A DNA stretch of 64,000 nucleotides from Sambucus nigra. Its lineage: Eukaryota > Streptophyta > Magnoliopsida > Dipsacales > Adoxaceae. A program made the position numbers and the translations under genes. A model generated the notes under the pieces. That model saw only the letters and a list, made by a program, of their open reading frames with translations, made no database searches and was not told the origin of the DNA. Below, piece after piece: positions 1 through 11,034 of this stretch (its first letter is position 1; each line of letters starts with the position of its first letter). Location: assembly GCA_949130495.1 (NCBI GenBank), contig OX422211.1, forward strand, positions 533,544,017 through 533,608,016. The letters are read 5' to 3'.

Positions 1-1650
1 AATGGCTGCTGCTCAACATCTCCCTTTCTCAGCCTTTCTGAGCCCCCAAACACTTCCTCCAACCGCCGGAGTAACGGCGGGTCCACTCCCCACCACCACT
101 TTGCCGCGGCCACCGCATTTTCTCTCTCGCCAAACACGCAATACACCAACCACGAATCGCTTCCGCCGTTAACTGAATCATTTTCCAACTTCAACAAAGC
201 ATTCCCACAATACTCAGTAACCCATCAAGCTGATCAAATAAGATGTCAAAATTACTCTAATCTTTCTATCAACAACCATGTTTGTCTTGATTACAATGGC
301 CATGGCCTATTCTCATTCTCCCCACAACAAATCAACCAAAATTTCTTTAACATCTCATACAAGTCAGTAAATTTAACAACCCAGATTCTGTTAGGTTCCC
401 GCGAATCCGAATTCGAATCCGTTATCCGAACAAGAATCATGTCCTTTATGAAAATCTCAGAAGAGGATTACTCAATGGTATTCTATACAAACCAGTCGTC
501 TGCTTTTAAATCTCTAGCAGACTCTTACCCTTTTGAGTCTAACAAAAATCTCCTCACTGTTTATGATTATGAGAATAAAGAATTGGGACCCATGATTGAA
601 AGGTCCAAAAAAAGAGGTGCCAAAGTTAACTCAGCTCAATTCTCATGGCCTGATATGAGCATTCACACCAAAAAACTAAGCAAAGTGATAAACAAGAACA
701 AGGGTATGTTTGTTTTTCCATTACAGTCCAAAGTAAGTGGAGCTACATATTCTTATTCGTTCATGAGCATTGCACGTGAAAACGGTTGGCATGTTTTGCT
801 TGATGCTAGTGGGTTAGGAGCTAAGGATATGGAGACTTTAGGGTTGTCTTTATTTCAGCCAGATTTTCTTGTTTGCTCATTTTTCAAGATTTTTGGGGAA
901 AACCCATCTGGATTTTGTTGTTTGTTTGTGAAAAAATCAGTTGGTTCAGTTTTAAATAATTCAACTAGTGCCATGGGGATTGTTAGTGTTGTACCAGCTA
1001 AAACCTCATCTCAATTACTTAGAGATCAGTCAACCTCCAGTTCTGAAACTTTTGGATTACAAGAAATTGAAGAGGAAAATTTGTCAGTTGAAGGTAACAA
1101 CATTGAATTTAGTGGATTGGATGATGCGGATTCATTGGGGTTGATACTGATCAGCAGCAGGGTGAGGTACTTGGTCAACTGGCTAGTCAACGCATTGATG
1201 AGCCTTCATCATCCACATTCTGAAAATGGGTTGCCTTTGGTTAGAATATATGGACCAAAGGTGAGGATAGATAGGGGACCAGCTGTGGCATTTAACGTGT
1301 TTGATTGGAAAGGGGAAAAAATTGATCCGAAACTTGTGCAGAAATTAGCTGATAGACACAATATTTCTCTAAGCTATGGGGTTTTAAGTCACATTTTGTT
1401 CTTGGATAGGGACACTGAGGAGAGAGAGAGGTTAGTGGAGACAACAAGAGCTAGTGAAGAAAAATTGATGAATAAAAGAGAGAGAGTGGACTTATGTGTA
1501 CCGGTGGTCACTGTTTCTCTTGGGTTTTTGACCAATTTTGAAGATGTTTATAAGGTATGGGGATTTGTTTCTAGGTTCTTGGATGCGGATTTTGTAGAGA
1601 AAGAGAGATGGAGATACATGGCCCTTAATCAAACAACTGTGGAGGTTTAG
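1..1650 (+). CDS. Molybdenum cofactor sulfurase-like PLP-dependent protein, 3' part
   Basis: The frame is open from base 1 to the TAG at 1648-1650 (549 codons), so the start lies left of the window; the first ATG inside the clear domain (439) is internal. The visible protein has an aminotransferase class V fold. A likely PLP-ring aspartate sits in LLDASGLGAKD (Asp codon 802-804). The Schiff-base lysine sits in SFFKIFG (Lys codon 886-888), 28 residues later, as expected. The N-terminal GCC motif followed by a Ser/Pro-rich stretch resembles the intronless Arabidopsis paralogues of about 560 residues that are annotated as MoCo sulfurase-like. A variable acidic segment (codons near 1030-1130) precedes the C-terminal lobe. 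There is no MOSC domain, so a true ABA3-type MoCo sulfurase is unlikely. The actual substrate is unknown. It is the only non-transposon gene I trust here. No frame breaks are seen. Confidence 0.88.
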   Translation, partial: NGCCSTSPFLSLSEPPNTSSNRRSNGGSTPHHHFAAATAFSLSPNTQYTNHESLPPLTESFSNFNKAFPQYSVTHQADQIRCQNYSNLSINNHVCLDYNGHGLFSFSPQQINQNFFNISYKSVNLTTQILLGSRESEFESVIRTRIMSFMKISEEDYSMVFYTNQSSAFKSLADSYPFESNKNLLTVYDYENKELGPMIERSKKRGAKVNSAQFSWPDMSIHTKKLSKVINKNKGMFVFPLQSKVSGATYSYSFMSIARENGWHVLLDASGLGAKDMETLGLSLFQPDFLVCSFFKIFGENPSGFCCLFVKKSVGSVLNNSTSAMGIVSVVPAKTSSQLLRDQSTSSSETFGLQEIEEENLSVEGNNIEFSGLDDADSLGLILISSRVRYLVNWLVNALMSLHHPHSENGLPLVRIYGPKVRIDRGPAVAFNVFDWKGEKIDPKLVQKLADRHNISLSYGVLSHILFLDRDTEERERLVETTRASEEKLMNKRERVDLCVPVVTVSLGFLTNFEDVYKVWGFVSRFLDADFVEKERWRYMALNQTTVEV

Positions 1651-3865
1651 GGTATTCTTAATTCTTTCATTCTTTCATATTTATGATCATCTCAATTTTG
1701 GGAAACTTCTTTTGATAAAAAATTTACTGTAAAAGACAGTCCCAAGTTTGTTCATCTTCATTCGAAATTTTGTCATCTCCTTTATGTTTCATTTAGATTT
1801 AGACAATCCCAAGTCATTGATTAAATGGGCCTTTAATCTTTAGCCCATAATTTTTATAAGTTTTTGTGTGGGCATGGGTTGTTATATAACATTGTGTGTG
1901 GTTCTTATTTTTATACTATTATAAAATATTTTTCAAAAAATCAAGGAGGAAGTTTATCTAGGTGTCATTTACTTTTCATTTTTCATTCAGCTTAATTTAT
2001 CTCTTATGTTTCTTTCTTCACGGACCATAAAAATATCTACCCTAAATTCAATTCATTTGGCATCATTTCCAAGGTCATTTACTCCTTTTTTACCCTTTGA
2101 TTATCCCGAAATCCATATGGTTCCCATCCCTCTTCATCTTCTCGCATCCTTCTCTATAATGCTCTATTAAAGAATGATGTGGACAAAAAATACGTAGTGA
2201 GATCAGTTTTTTCTCTCTTCAGATCTCTACTCACCATTATTTTCATTCTCACCATCCAATTCCCAAAATCACAAACTCTGCTTTTTGCGAGACCGTAGGA
2301 TCATACCAAATCTAAGAATTGTAGGTGTAAAAAGAGAAATCCTTCGCTTATTTGGCACGTCTCCAATTAATTTCTCCACTTCTCTCTCCCATTTTCCATT
2401 AGGGTAACAACACAAACGACAACATAAAAAAACCCAAATGAGTTCTCAAGAATCTCAATCGATTCTCATCTCTTCCACTCATGTCATCTATTTCCTCCCC
2501 AATCTATCAAATACATATACACTCACTTCCATTAAACTTCCTTTAGCAAATGCTTCACATTATCTAGCATCTAACACCAAAATGAATCACCATCAAGATA
2601 GCCATCGTCGAATTGAAGCTAAGAGAGAGATATATGCAATTTTCGATTATGAAACTCCCATCAGATCATCAAAGCATGAATCTAATAATAGCGCCCATGA
2701 AATACTCTTCTATAATATAAACGTTGAGGAGAAGAAAACGAAGCCTACGAAACCCAAGGTCACAAGTGTTGAAGTGTCAGCTAAGATCAATGTGGAAGAT
2801 ACGTGTCGATGATTTTTTTTTCCTTTTTTGTGATTTGGAGGGTCATGTGGTGGGTATATCTAATCAAGTTAATACTAACTATTTATTGATTTTTACTCTT
2901 TTTTTCATTATAATATTAGTGTGTTTTACTCATCTATATAATAAATTTGTGATTAAGTATTAAAGTGTGCTGATGACCAATTAAGGTTCATATACAGGAA
3001 TCGATATGTTGTGATCTGTATTGTGCAGACTCTATATTTGATAGAATGCCACGATGAACCCAAAAGCTCATTGGGGATCCAACGGTTGAGATAGTTAGTT
3101 TTACTTCAAATTTAAAGAATGGGTTTTTTAGGTTCTTTGTCACTTAGATTTGCATAGTATCAATTATTGACTTTTGTAGATGCATCCAAAAATCCCATAA
3201 TTATTGACTTTGGTGGGTGCATCGAACTGACTTCAAGGTTATGGAACTACTCAAATGAGGTGTGTAATAGTACTTGACATCTTATTGTTTATTGGATTAA
3301 AAAAATTGTTCTATTTGTGGAGTGTTTTGATAAACTAAGGTGATACAGATGTTTTTGTGTGTAAAATAGAAATTATCAAAGTTTTGTGTTTGTGTTATGT
3401 ATTTTTGGGTCATTATATTTGTATGCATTTCCATGATCACCAACTCTAAAGAAATTCAACATCAACCAATTCAACTATTGGATAATCAAATTTTACTCGC
3501 ACTGTATGAATAAATAAAATTGCAACACGTAGTCATTCAGAGCATGATTATGTCCTACTTCATTTCATTTGCTATGCAAAGAATTAATTTGTGCAGGTAA
3601 AAATAGTGTGCCATTTTCTAATATTAGAACGATAATGGGTGAAATTAATGATGTCAGTTTGATTACTAGTATTTTTTCTTTGTAGGGGGCTAGGAAGGTT
3701 TGTGGTGATGATATGTTTAGGGCTTCATATTAGACATCGAACAAGGCGTTGGTGTTGGATTGGACAAGAAATTCTAAGAGCTATTACTTGATCTTTGGAG
3801 TAGTTTAAAAATAGTTATGTAAATTAAGGATTTTAAAAAATAGTTTTTGCATTACTATTATATAT
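1651..3865. other. Intergenic AT-rich stretch downstream of the PLP gene
   Basis: It holds the 3' flank of the PLP gene, a pyrimidine-rich stretch near 2200-2300, and one weak open frame at 2438-2812. No transposon protein, tRNA or clear repeat was recognised. It ends at the 5-bp duplication bordering the large Copia element. Confidence 0.5.
2438..2812 (+). CDS. Hypothetical 124-residue ORF, doubtful
   Basis: ATG-initiated frame of 124 codons, rich in Ser, Asn, His and Lys, with no domain, signal peptide or membrane segment that I recognise. A CT-rich, leader-like stretch lies about 200 bases upstream, and a T-run follows the stop. It may be chance, or a first exon of an unrecognised gene. 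Only transcript data could raise the confidence. Confidence 0.18.
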   Translation: MSSQESQSILISSTHVIYFLPNLSNTYTLTSIKLPLANASHYLASNTKMNHHQDSHRRIEAKREIYAIFDYETPIRSSKHESNNSAHEILFYNINVEEKKTKPTKPKVTSVEVSAKINVEDTCR

Positions 3866-3870
3866 GTTTT
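3866..3870. repeat. Target site duplication of the 33-kb Copia element (GTTTT)
   Basis: GTTTT directly precedes the 3' LTR at 3871. The same five bases follow the 5' LTR at 36903-36907. A 5-bp duplication is normal for Copia integration and ties the two distant LTRs together. Confidence 0.75.
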
Positions 3871-5940
3871 TGAAAATACTATTACTAAATCGTTTAACAA
3901 AAGTTAAATCAGTTGAGTAAGATCCGAATTGTTTTCGTGAAGAAACTCTTTTCTAAAACAGTTAAAAGAACACAAGATGTGTTAGAATATTATGAAAGTG
4001 AAATTTTAGTTACTTGAAATCAGGTTTTAAAATCCCAATAACTAAGACTAGCAGTGCAGTAGTATGACCGAAGAAGTAAAAAAACAAACAATGCAAGAGA
4101 ATTTTTTAACGTGGTAAAACCCCACCCAAACGAGAAAACTTCTACGGAGGTCTCTACACCTTAAAACAAAAAATCCACTAGAATGAGTTTAGGTTACAAG
4201 CAAGCAACAAATCTTAAACTCACAAAACAGACCTAAACCTAAGTTAAGAAGTTATACCAGCTCCGTTAGGTAACTCCAACTGTTAAGGTTTTGATTTGGT
4301 TCTGTGTCGTTCTATAGCTTGTCTCCTTAAGCTCCTTCTTTACGTCGACTCTGAAATTGAAATCTCTCAACCAACACACTGTTTAAGTGTTGTTGTGTGA
4401 AAAGCGTTGTGAGTGAGGTGCCTAACACATGCATGTGCTCACACACACTTATTCAAACGATTCCTACAAATTATAAAGGATTCGAAGTATGAGATGATAT
4501 ATTTCATAGTACTGAAAAAATATTTGATCTTTAACACTTCGAAACTTTTAGATATGTCTTCTTAAGAGTCTCTAAAAAGAAAGACCCTACGAATATTATT
4601 TATACACAAATTTTTCAAAGTGAAAAACTCAGATCTGAAAACTTGGAAACCCTTTTTCAATTTTGTAAAAACAGAGAAGAGATTTGTTGGATAAAATTTG
4701 ATAAAAAAGTTTTTAAACCAGATCCAACAAGAGAGGTTGATTTCTAATCTAAAGAAATCAAAACTATGACTCATTACAGTGATTGTATCACTTTGAATCA
4801 AGCCTACAAGTTTCTATATAGAGAAACGAGTTCTGATTTGAGTGATGGTGTTAAGAAGAGAGATTAAAACCAAAGAGGGGTTGAGATAGAACAATAGAAA
4901 ACCCTCAAACTCTCAAAACTAATTTATGGAAATTTTTTGCAAGAGTTTTGTTTGGGTTTAAAAAAATTCTCTCGATTTTTCTCCCTCTCTCTTTCTCTCC
5001 TCTCGCTCCCTTTCTCTTTGTCTTTTTTCCTCTCATTTTTTTTCAAGGTTCAAGTCCCGGGGAGGGGGTGGGAAGGGGATGGGGCTTGAACCGCCCACCA
5101 CTTGCAAGCAAGGGTGGGAGGTAACCATCGGGGGCACGCCCTTTTGTTTTTTCCTCTCATACCTCTAAACTCCCAAAGATTGTAATTAAAGGGACGAAGG
5201 GTCTTATTTATAGTGCTCTTGGAAGGATCTAGAAATCATATTCAAATCAATGGCTATGATCAACTTGACCATTTGAAGTCCAAGATCAATGGCTCATAAT
5301 AGACCATATTTAAAATCATTATAATTGGTTCTTTTTGTTATCACAAGGATCAAACAAAGATGTATGCAGACCATTGATAAATGTAATCAAATGTCCAAGA
5401 TTAAGCCTGGTTTATGTGAGTGAGAGAAAGCACAATCTCAATGAGTAAATGATCAACACGTGTATGGTTGTGATGGCTTAACAGACGCATTTTTTTTATT
5501 TTATAAAGAATCCCATTTTCCTCCCCAGAATTCTTCGTTGCTTTTGGTTTCTATCGAACACAGTTTTTAAGAATTATTGAAAATATAATTTTTACCCCAA
5601 ACATTTTAAAACCCTAATTCTAATTTCTTAAAAATGGATTTTAAATGTTTTAAAAATTCCTAAAAAATCTAATTAAATGTAGAAAATTCTTTTTAATCCA
5701 GTTTTAATACACACACCTAAAATATGTAATATGCAATCCAAAATATGCAATCCTAGAGTTTTGTATGTTGGCTTTCTACCTATAAGACCATCTTCTTATT
5801 GATGTAGCTTTTTTTAAAGATCAAGACAAGGCAATGAGGCTTAGGAAAAAATAAGGATGACACAAATTTTGTCTCTATTTCCAAACTAGATAAGCTCCTA
5901 TATATTAGACTCAAGTAAATCACATATATAATGTGCTTCA
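3871..5940 (-). repeat. 3' LTR of the host Copia element
   Basis: It aligns along its length with 34995-36902. Both begin TGAAAATACT (plus strand) and run to a shared TGTGCTT end; this copy ends in CA. It is longer than its partner mainly because of a SINE at 5037-5146 and a longer CT-rich run. Many scattered substitutions between the two copies indicate an old insertion. Confidence 0.82.
5037..5146 (-). mobile_element. tRNA-derived SINE inserted in the 3' LTR
   Basis: A 110-bp segment absent from the partner LTR is flanked by a perfect 14-bp repeat, TTTTTTCCTCTCAT, at 5023-5036 and 5147-5160. On the minus strand it starts with a box A-like stretch (GTGCCCCCGATGGTTA), contains a box B-like GGTTCAAGCCC (plus 5081-5092) and ends in a short A-run. 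A short RNA polymerase III unit with a long target duplication and A-tail is the signature of a SINE mobilised by LINE machinery. The family is not identified. Confidence 0.72.
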
Positions 5941-5958
5941 ATCTCAACCCCTTTGAAA
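5941..5958 (-). other. Polypurine tract of the host Copia element
   Basis: On the minus strand TTTCAAAGGGGTTGAGAT abuts the LTR start (TGAAGCAC). The position immediately upstream of the 3' LTR and the purine run support priming of plus-strand synthesis. Confidence 0.6.
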
Positions 5959-6059
5959 ATATGAGACAAAATCTCATTTGAGTCATCTAGGACTCGTAGG
6001 GATACCAAAAAGATAAGAAAGCCTTAATCTTGTACAAAAGTTCTATCTAACCCATATCC

Positions 6060-7603
6060 TTTTTTTCGATAAGTCAAAACTTGTATTAAAACCGATCGCT
6101 ATGGGGAGCCAACCCGTATACAGGGAGTATACATATAAGGAAAACTAAGAAAAATATAGAAAGACTACCCCCAAACAAAACTATGAAATTACATAGCTGA
6201 GTGAATCTCATCTACAAAATCCAAAATGTCTTGTGTCGTGATGGCGACCCTCTCCTTGTACCAACTAAGCAGAGTGATCAAAAATATATAACGAAGTCTC
6301 GATGGTAGCATCTCAATTCCATCAAAGCATCTCAAATTCCTTTCCATCCAAATCGTCCAAAAAATGTAGTGAGGCATCAGACTCCAGATCCGTTTGTCAC
6401 CCAACCAACCCCACGGAGGTTTCCACATTTCTAGAAGCGCCCTCACAGACAACAGCATGACCCAAGCTGTCTTCCTCATATCTAGGAAAGTGTCCCACAG
6501 ATCTCTCGTCACCTTATAGTGAAGTAGCAAATGATTAGTCTTCTCCTCTTCCTCGTAGCATAACTAACATCTACTATCCAGGTGATATCTTCTTTTCTTC
6601 AACCCCTCTAGGGTCAAAATGGAATGTCTTGTCGTTGTCCATACAAAAAACTTGACCTTTAGCGGCACTTTAACTTTCCATATCTTCTTCTAGCGAAAGC
6701 GGACCATAGTATTCTCTCTTGTGAGATTTCTATAGTAACTGCGAACCAAAAAGACACCCGTCCCTCTCCCCTTCCATCTTAACGAATCCTCTATGAGAGT
6801 CAGGCTAGGAGCCACTTTCAACCATTCAACGAATAAATCTGCCTCCTGTAGCTCCCAGTCTCATAACCTTCTCCTAAGCTGAGGTCTCCACGATATTTCT
6901 TCTCCGCTAACAGTCACATAATCAGCCACCAGACCATTTGTATTCTGTCCTATATTGTACATCCCCGGGAAAAGATCTTGAATTGTCCCATTCGCACCTC
7001 ATTTGTCTTTTCAAAACCTTATCTTATCCCCTTTCCCTAAGACAAATTCTATGTGTTTCGCATACTCCTCCTAGCCTCTCGTAATGTGTTTCCACAAACC
7101 TACTCCGTGAGCTAAAGATCGCCCTGTCGGCCTCTATCCCATTTGACACGATCCCCATCTAGCTTCAACAACACGTCTCCATAATCTTCTAGTCTCCTGA
7201 GGAAATTTCCATAACCACTTCCCTAAAAGAGCCCTATTAAATTCACCCAAGTTTCTTACACCCGTCCCTCCCTCATTTAATGGCTTACAGACCACTTCCC
7301 AACCAACTAGGTTGTGCTTAAAACTATCTTCCGTGCCTCTCCACAAAAAATCTCTCATAAGTTTCTCCATTTTCTCTCGCACCGCAACAGGTAAAGGTAA
7401 TAAAAACAGGTAATAGGTGGGTAAACTAGAGAGGCAACTCTTGATAAGACTTAACCTTCCCCCTTTTGATAGATACCCATTCTTCTAACCTGCCAATCTC
7501 TTCCTCATTCTTTCCAACACCGAATCCCAAATCGACTTGGACTTATATTTGGATCCAAGAGGCATCCCGAGATAAGTATTAGGGAATGACCCAATCCTAC
7601 CAC
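6060..7603 (-). mobile_element. 5'-truncated L1-type LINE
   Basis: The plus strand begins with a T-run at 6060-6066, the poly(A) tail of a minus-strand insertion. About 120 bases of 3' UTR separate it from the ORF2 stop. Only the distal RT, linker and C-terminal domain remain; homology fades near 7603. It interrupts the non-coding 3' region of the host Copia element, whose sequence resumes on each side. A convincing target duplication could not be read. Confidence 0.75.
6189..7600 (-). pseudogene. LINE ORF2 C-terminal fragment (RT end and zf-RVT domain)
   Basis: Minus-strand reading gives the L1 RT motif FPNTYLGMPLG (about 7560-7590), then the thumb/connection region (KLMRDFLWRG, NEGGTGVRNL at 7134-7382). 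After frame breaks comes the zf-RVT-like end (HLLLHYKVTRDLWD, then PHYIFWTIWMERN, 6189-6560). In L1 elements ORF2 supplies endonuclease and reverse transcriptase for target-primed integration; here the endonuclease and catalytic RT core are missing. Several stops lie between 6540 and 7130. Not functional. Confidence 0.8.
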
Positions 7604-8020
7604 CAATAATAAAAATGAAAGAGTACATAACTCAACTATTTACAAACCAATACCCTAAATATATCCAATGAAGATAGTGGTACTGGATCCTGAAAATTAA
7701 ATAACTAAGATCAAGAATTTTAGTTGAATTGTACAATAAATGTCCAAGATGGACTCGAATACTTCTCCCATATTTTGTCTCAAATGGACAAACGGTGAAA
7801 AATCACAAATAAGCAGATATAGAGAATAAATGGAATATATATCTATCAAATCATAATAATCAATGGGTCATATCATGGATCTCCAACGTAAAATAGATAT
7901 AGGAGGCGTCTTTTTGTCATTTTTCAAACGACCGTGCCCTATACCCTCAAAGATCAATTATAAGCATGAGTATGACATGAGGATGTATTAAAATAAGATA
8001 GACACTATTCAGGATGTATG
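7604..8020 (-). other. Non-coding 3' region of the host Copia element
   Basis: It lies between the stop of the RNase H region (about 8020) and the LINE. AT-rich with no open frame; it includes the minus-strand stretch TTTGAGACAAAATATGGG, similar to sequence near the polypurine tract at 5950-5990. It is the direct continuation of 5941-6059 before the LINE inserted. Confidence 0.5.
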
Positions 8021-8266
8021 AAGCCAATAGATTTCCTTAAAGATTCAAATCTTATACTATCTAAAGGCTTCGTGAACGGATCTGCTAATTGAAGTTCAGT
8101 GGGTAAATAGTTTATTTCCAAATCCTTAGATTCTACTAATTGACGCATAAAATGATGTCTTATTTTTATGTGCTTTGTACGTGAGTGTTGGGCGGGATTC
8201 TTGGAAATATTAATTGCACATTGATTATCGCAGTAGAGATGTAATTTATTTTCATTAATGACATAA
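8021..8266 (-). pseudogene. Copia pol, C-terminal end of RNase H
   Basis: On the minus strand the frame reads KLHLYCDNQCAI, then SRTKHIKIRHHFMRQLVE and QLADPFTKPLD, and ends in a stop near 8020. These are the conserved last motifs of Copia RNase H, the activity that degrades template RNA during reverse transcription. The upstream half of the domain is cut off by the insert that starts near 8267; about 40 residues between this piece and the piece ending near 11035 appear lost. The frame is otherwise clean. Confidence 0.8.
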
Positions 8267-9204
8267 TCGTTTTTGTTTTATGCACATCAATTGAGCACAG
8301 GAGCTACCTGCGACTATATATTCTGGCTCGACTATGGAAAGCGATGTGAACTGACGTGACTGAAAATGTGTATGTAGTGCATTATTATCTCAATTCAAGT
8401 GCAAACCGATCGCCTAAGTAATAACCCGGTAAGACGAGGTCGAATCCTCAGGGAAATAGGACAAATGCTCATGACGATGTAGGAAATATGATTAACCCTA
8501 AATTGACTCTAGGAAAGAAACGAAAAGGTGATTAATTTTGAGACTTCTTTCTATTAACTAAATGCAAACTAAATTAAAGTTACTAGCTAAATTACGTGAG
8601 CAGAATTAAAACTAATGAAATTGATTAAGTATGAATAATAAAAGTAGGTTGGAATACAATCCCCTGAATCCTAGTACGTTTACTGAATACAAAACTAGTT
8701 TTTGAATTAGATAAGTGATTAAACCTGGTCTTTATTAATCTCAAGCATTACATATATCAGGGTATAAGCCCGCATCATATGTAATTAAGAGCAAGAATAA
8801 AGCAGTACTATAGTAGCTAACATGCACATCGCATTCTTAAACACCCCGATTACCTAGGGCAAACGAGGTTAAAAGACTTACGACGGTTGTGATCACTGCA
8901 AAACACGATTCAATCAATATTTAATTCAAAACACTAATTTATATTCGTGCAAACTATATTGGGTGGGTTCATACATCCTAACCCTGTAAGGACATAATTT
9001 TATAAATATCTGGGTAGAATCTAGGAATTTTCTATTTTCCCTAGATCACAGTTTGTATGTTTGATACTGCTACATTCGTCACATAATCACGATCATCCAT
9101 GACAGTCTTTATCCGAATCCATGCATCCATCATCTTCACTTGTGCATCATTGCTACATGCTATGTACTGCTCAATAGTTTCCCACAACTCCACGACGCAC
9201 TATC

Positions 9205-9995
9205 AGTAAAATGATTAATTGGAGTTGTTTATATTTGCATAAATATTTGGGAATTTTCTAGAAAATATTTTTTAAAGTCTAAATGTCACTGTCGTTCGAA
9301 CGACATAGACATCTCGCGTGATGTCATTCGAACGACACGTGTCCTCATTCGAGAGACATCTAATATCGTTCGAACAATGCCGTCGACCTCGATTTCTATG
9401 CCAAATGCTGTCACCGCTTCTTAGTGGTCAAAACACTTTTGCAACATGCTGAGAAAATTCCAGTCCAAAATCTGCCATCTTTTGCTAGAATTGTTTTTTA
9501 GGCTATTATGCCTCTTTATAAAAGGAAACTTCTTCCCATTCATTTAGTGCACAACATAAACCTTCAAGAGATTATTCTTACTCATTTAGGAGTATTTTGT
9601 GGAGAAGCCGATCCCTTCTTCATTGCTGCCCATCTGGAATTCTTGTCGGAGATTCCAGCCGACGACATCGGAACCGACACCTACGGGTATTTTCGTATGT
9701 CACACTTATTTTCATTATAATCCGAGTGACCGTTCTTTACAAATTATAGTGAAAATAATATGGTTTTGCCATGCGGGGATTTTTCCTGATATTTTGTGTC
9801 ACATGCTTTATTTTATTTGATAAATCATCTAGATGCTTATTTTTAGGATTTAATTGAAAAAACTGTGTTTAATTACATAATTTCTTAAGCATGTTTAAGG
9901 GTTGTATTTATTTTGTTTAAAAATAGACTCTAATTAAAAATGATTTTCTTGGAAACTTGCGAATAATCTTTATTCGATATCACACACCGCGTTTG
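9205..9995 (+). repeat. LTR-like block related to the gag-only element LTRs
   Basis: Compared with the minus-strand reading of the LTR at 27287-28522 it shares, in order, a palindrome cluster, a TATA box, a GTGGAGAAGCC segment, a CTTCTTCATTGCTG segment with GAGATTCCAGCCGACG, and a GATATCACACACCGCGTT end. Orientation is +. No primer site follows, so it is a fragment or a diverged solo LTR. The left border is a guess. Confidence 0.5.
9291..9525 (+). promoter_or_regulatory. U3-type promoter: TTCGAA palindromes plus TATA box
   Basis: GTCGTTCGAACGAC (9291-9304, perfect palindrome), GTCATTCGAACGAC (9323-9336) and a weaker ATCGTTCGAACAA near 9365 precede a TATA box TTTATAAAAGG at 9515-9525. The same arrangement occurs in three related LTRs in this window. 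Promoter function is inferred. Confidence 0.5.
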
Positions 9996-10439
9996 GTTAT
10001 CGCGTCTTTTCAAACCCTGAGAAATCTGGCCTAGCATGGTGCAACTAACTACAATTATGATTTCTACTGTGCAGGAAATTAAAACCATGATGAAATGAAA
10101 TTTAGAAGAAAAAGATAATCTATGAATTATGAAAAAATAATTAAACCATGCAATGATTAATGAACTTAAACAATAAATAAGATGAAGGAACAAACTTTAC
10201 TAAAGAAATCTGAATTGAGAATGAAAAATTTATAACTTTGAGCTCCTAGGGTTCTTCAATACCTTCTCTCTCTGAAACTATCCTAAAAAACTATGAAAAA
10301 GGATTTCCCTAAGTCTGAAAATACGTTGGAATAAAAAGAATACATTTTTACAAGAGTTTCAACCATGCAGAACTTTATTTTTGGAAGAGGATAGTGATGA
10401 AATTCAACATCCGAACCGATCCCGGTTAGGTCCGTCGGT

Positions 10440-10650
10440 TTCGTTATCCTACTACAGAAAGTTTCTTCACTGTTGGATCGATTCATTTTTCTCTCTATCG
10501 GTTTGGTTCGATCTTTACAGAAAGTTTAGCCAGCATCCGGATCGGTTCCTTTTATCTTCCATGGGTTTGATTCTACATTTATAAAAAGTTTTTCCCAGAA
10601 CTGGATCAGTTCTTTTTCTTCCCCATGGGTTCGGTTTGGCTTTTACAATG
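10440..10650. repeat. Imperfect ~64-bp tandem repeat, three units
   Basis: Units share a GGATCGRTTC-like start, TCGGTTTGG-like middle and a TTTACAGAAAGTTT-like end (seen near 10452, 10517 and 10580). Divergence is considerable. It lies inside the unclassified insert. Confidence 0.4.
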
Positions 10651-11034
10651 ATTTCCCCTTCCTTGTGATTTTTCTCTTAATTTTGAAGCTTCGTAACTCG
10701 TGCTCCGGAGATCGAATTTGGATTTCGTTTATTTCTATGGACTCATAGTCTTGAGGTCTTCAACTCTTCTTTAGGTTTCTCGTCCAAATTCCAGATGCAA
10801 ATTACTCTTTTACCCTTTGACTTTTCTTCTTTTCTCACCCTTCTTTCTTCCGGTTTTTTTCTTTCTTCTCATGAACTAAATACCTACAAAATCTACGAGA
10901 AATACACAAAACTCGGTGTACTCATTAAAAAGTATCATTATCAATGATATGAGATAAATCCACTCGAGTTACATCACATGGAATGTTAAAAGACTCTAAA
11001 TTACGGGGATAAATACGAAGAATTTATGCCTAAT

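Larger units (their letters stand above)
8267..11034. mobile_element. Unclassified 2.8-kb non-coding insertion in the Copia RNase H
   Basis: It separates two collinear pieces of the Copia pol gene. No transposon protein was recognised in any frame. It contains an LTR-like block at 9205-9995 on +, a sequence near 8400-8460 of the kind seen in large non-autonomous LTR elements, and imperfect 64-bp repeats near 10440-10650. The right end reads TGATTAGGCATAAATTC on the minus strand. No clean terminal repeats or matching target duplication were found; boundaries are good to about 20 bases. It may be a composite of two insertions. Confidence 0.5.

Noticed and set aside
5037..5146. Stand-alone tRNA gene
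   Set aside because: Box B-like sequence exists, but no cloverleaf could be folded and the segment has a 14-bp target duplication and an A-tail, so SINE fits better.
9291..9304. Similarity of the TTCGAACGA motif to bacterial SOS boxes
   Set aside because: The context is plant LTR U3 with TATA boxes; a bacterial operator makes no sense here.
9508..9720. 70-codon plus frame in the unclassified insert
   Set aside because: It lies within an LTR-like R/U5 region shared with other LTRs where the frame is not kept.
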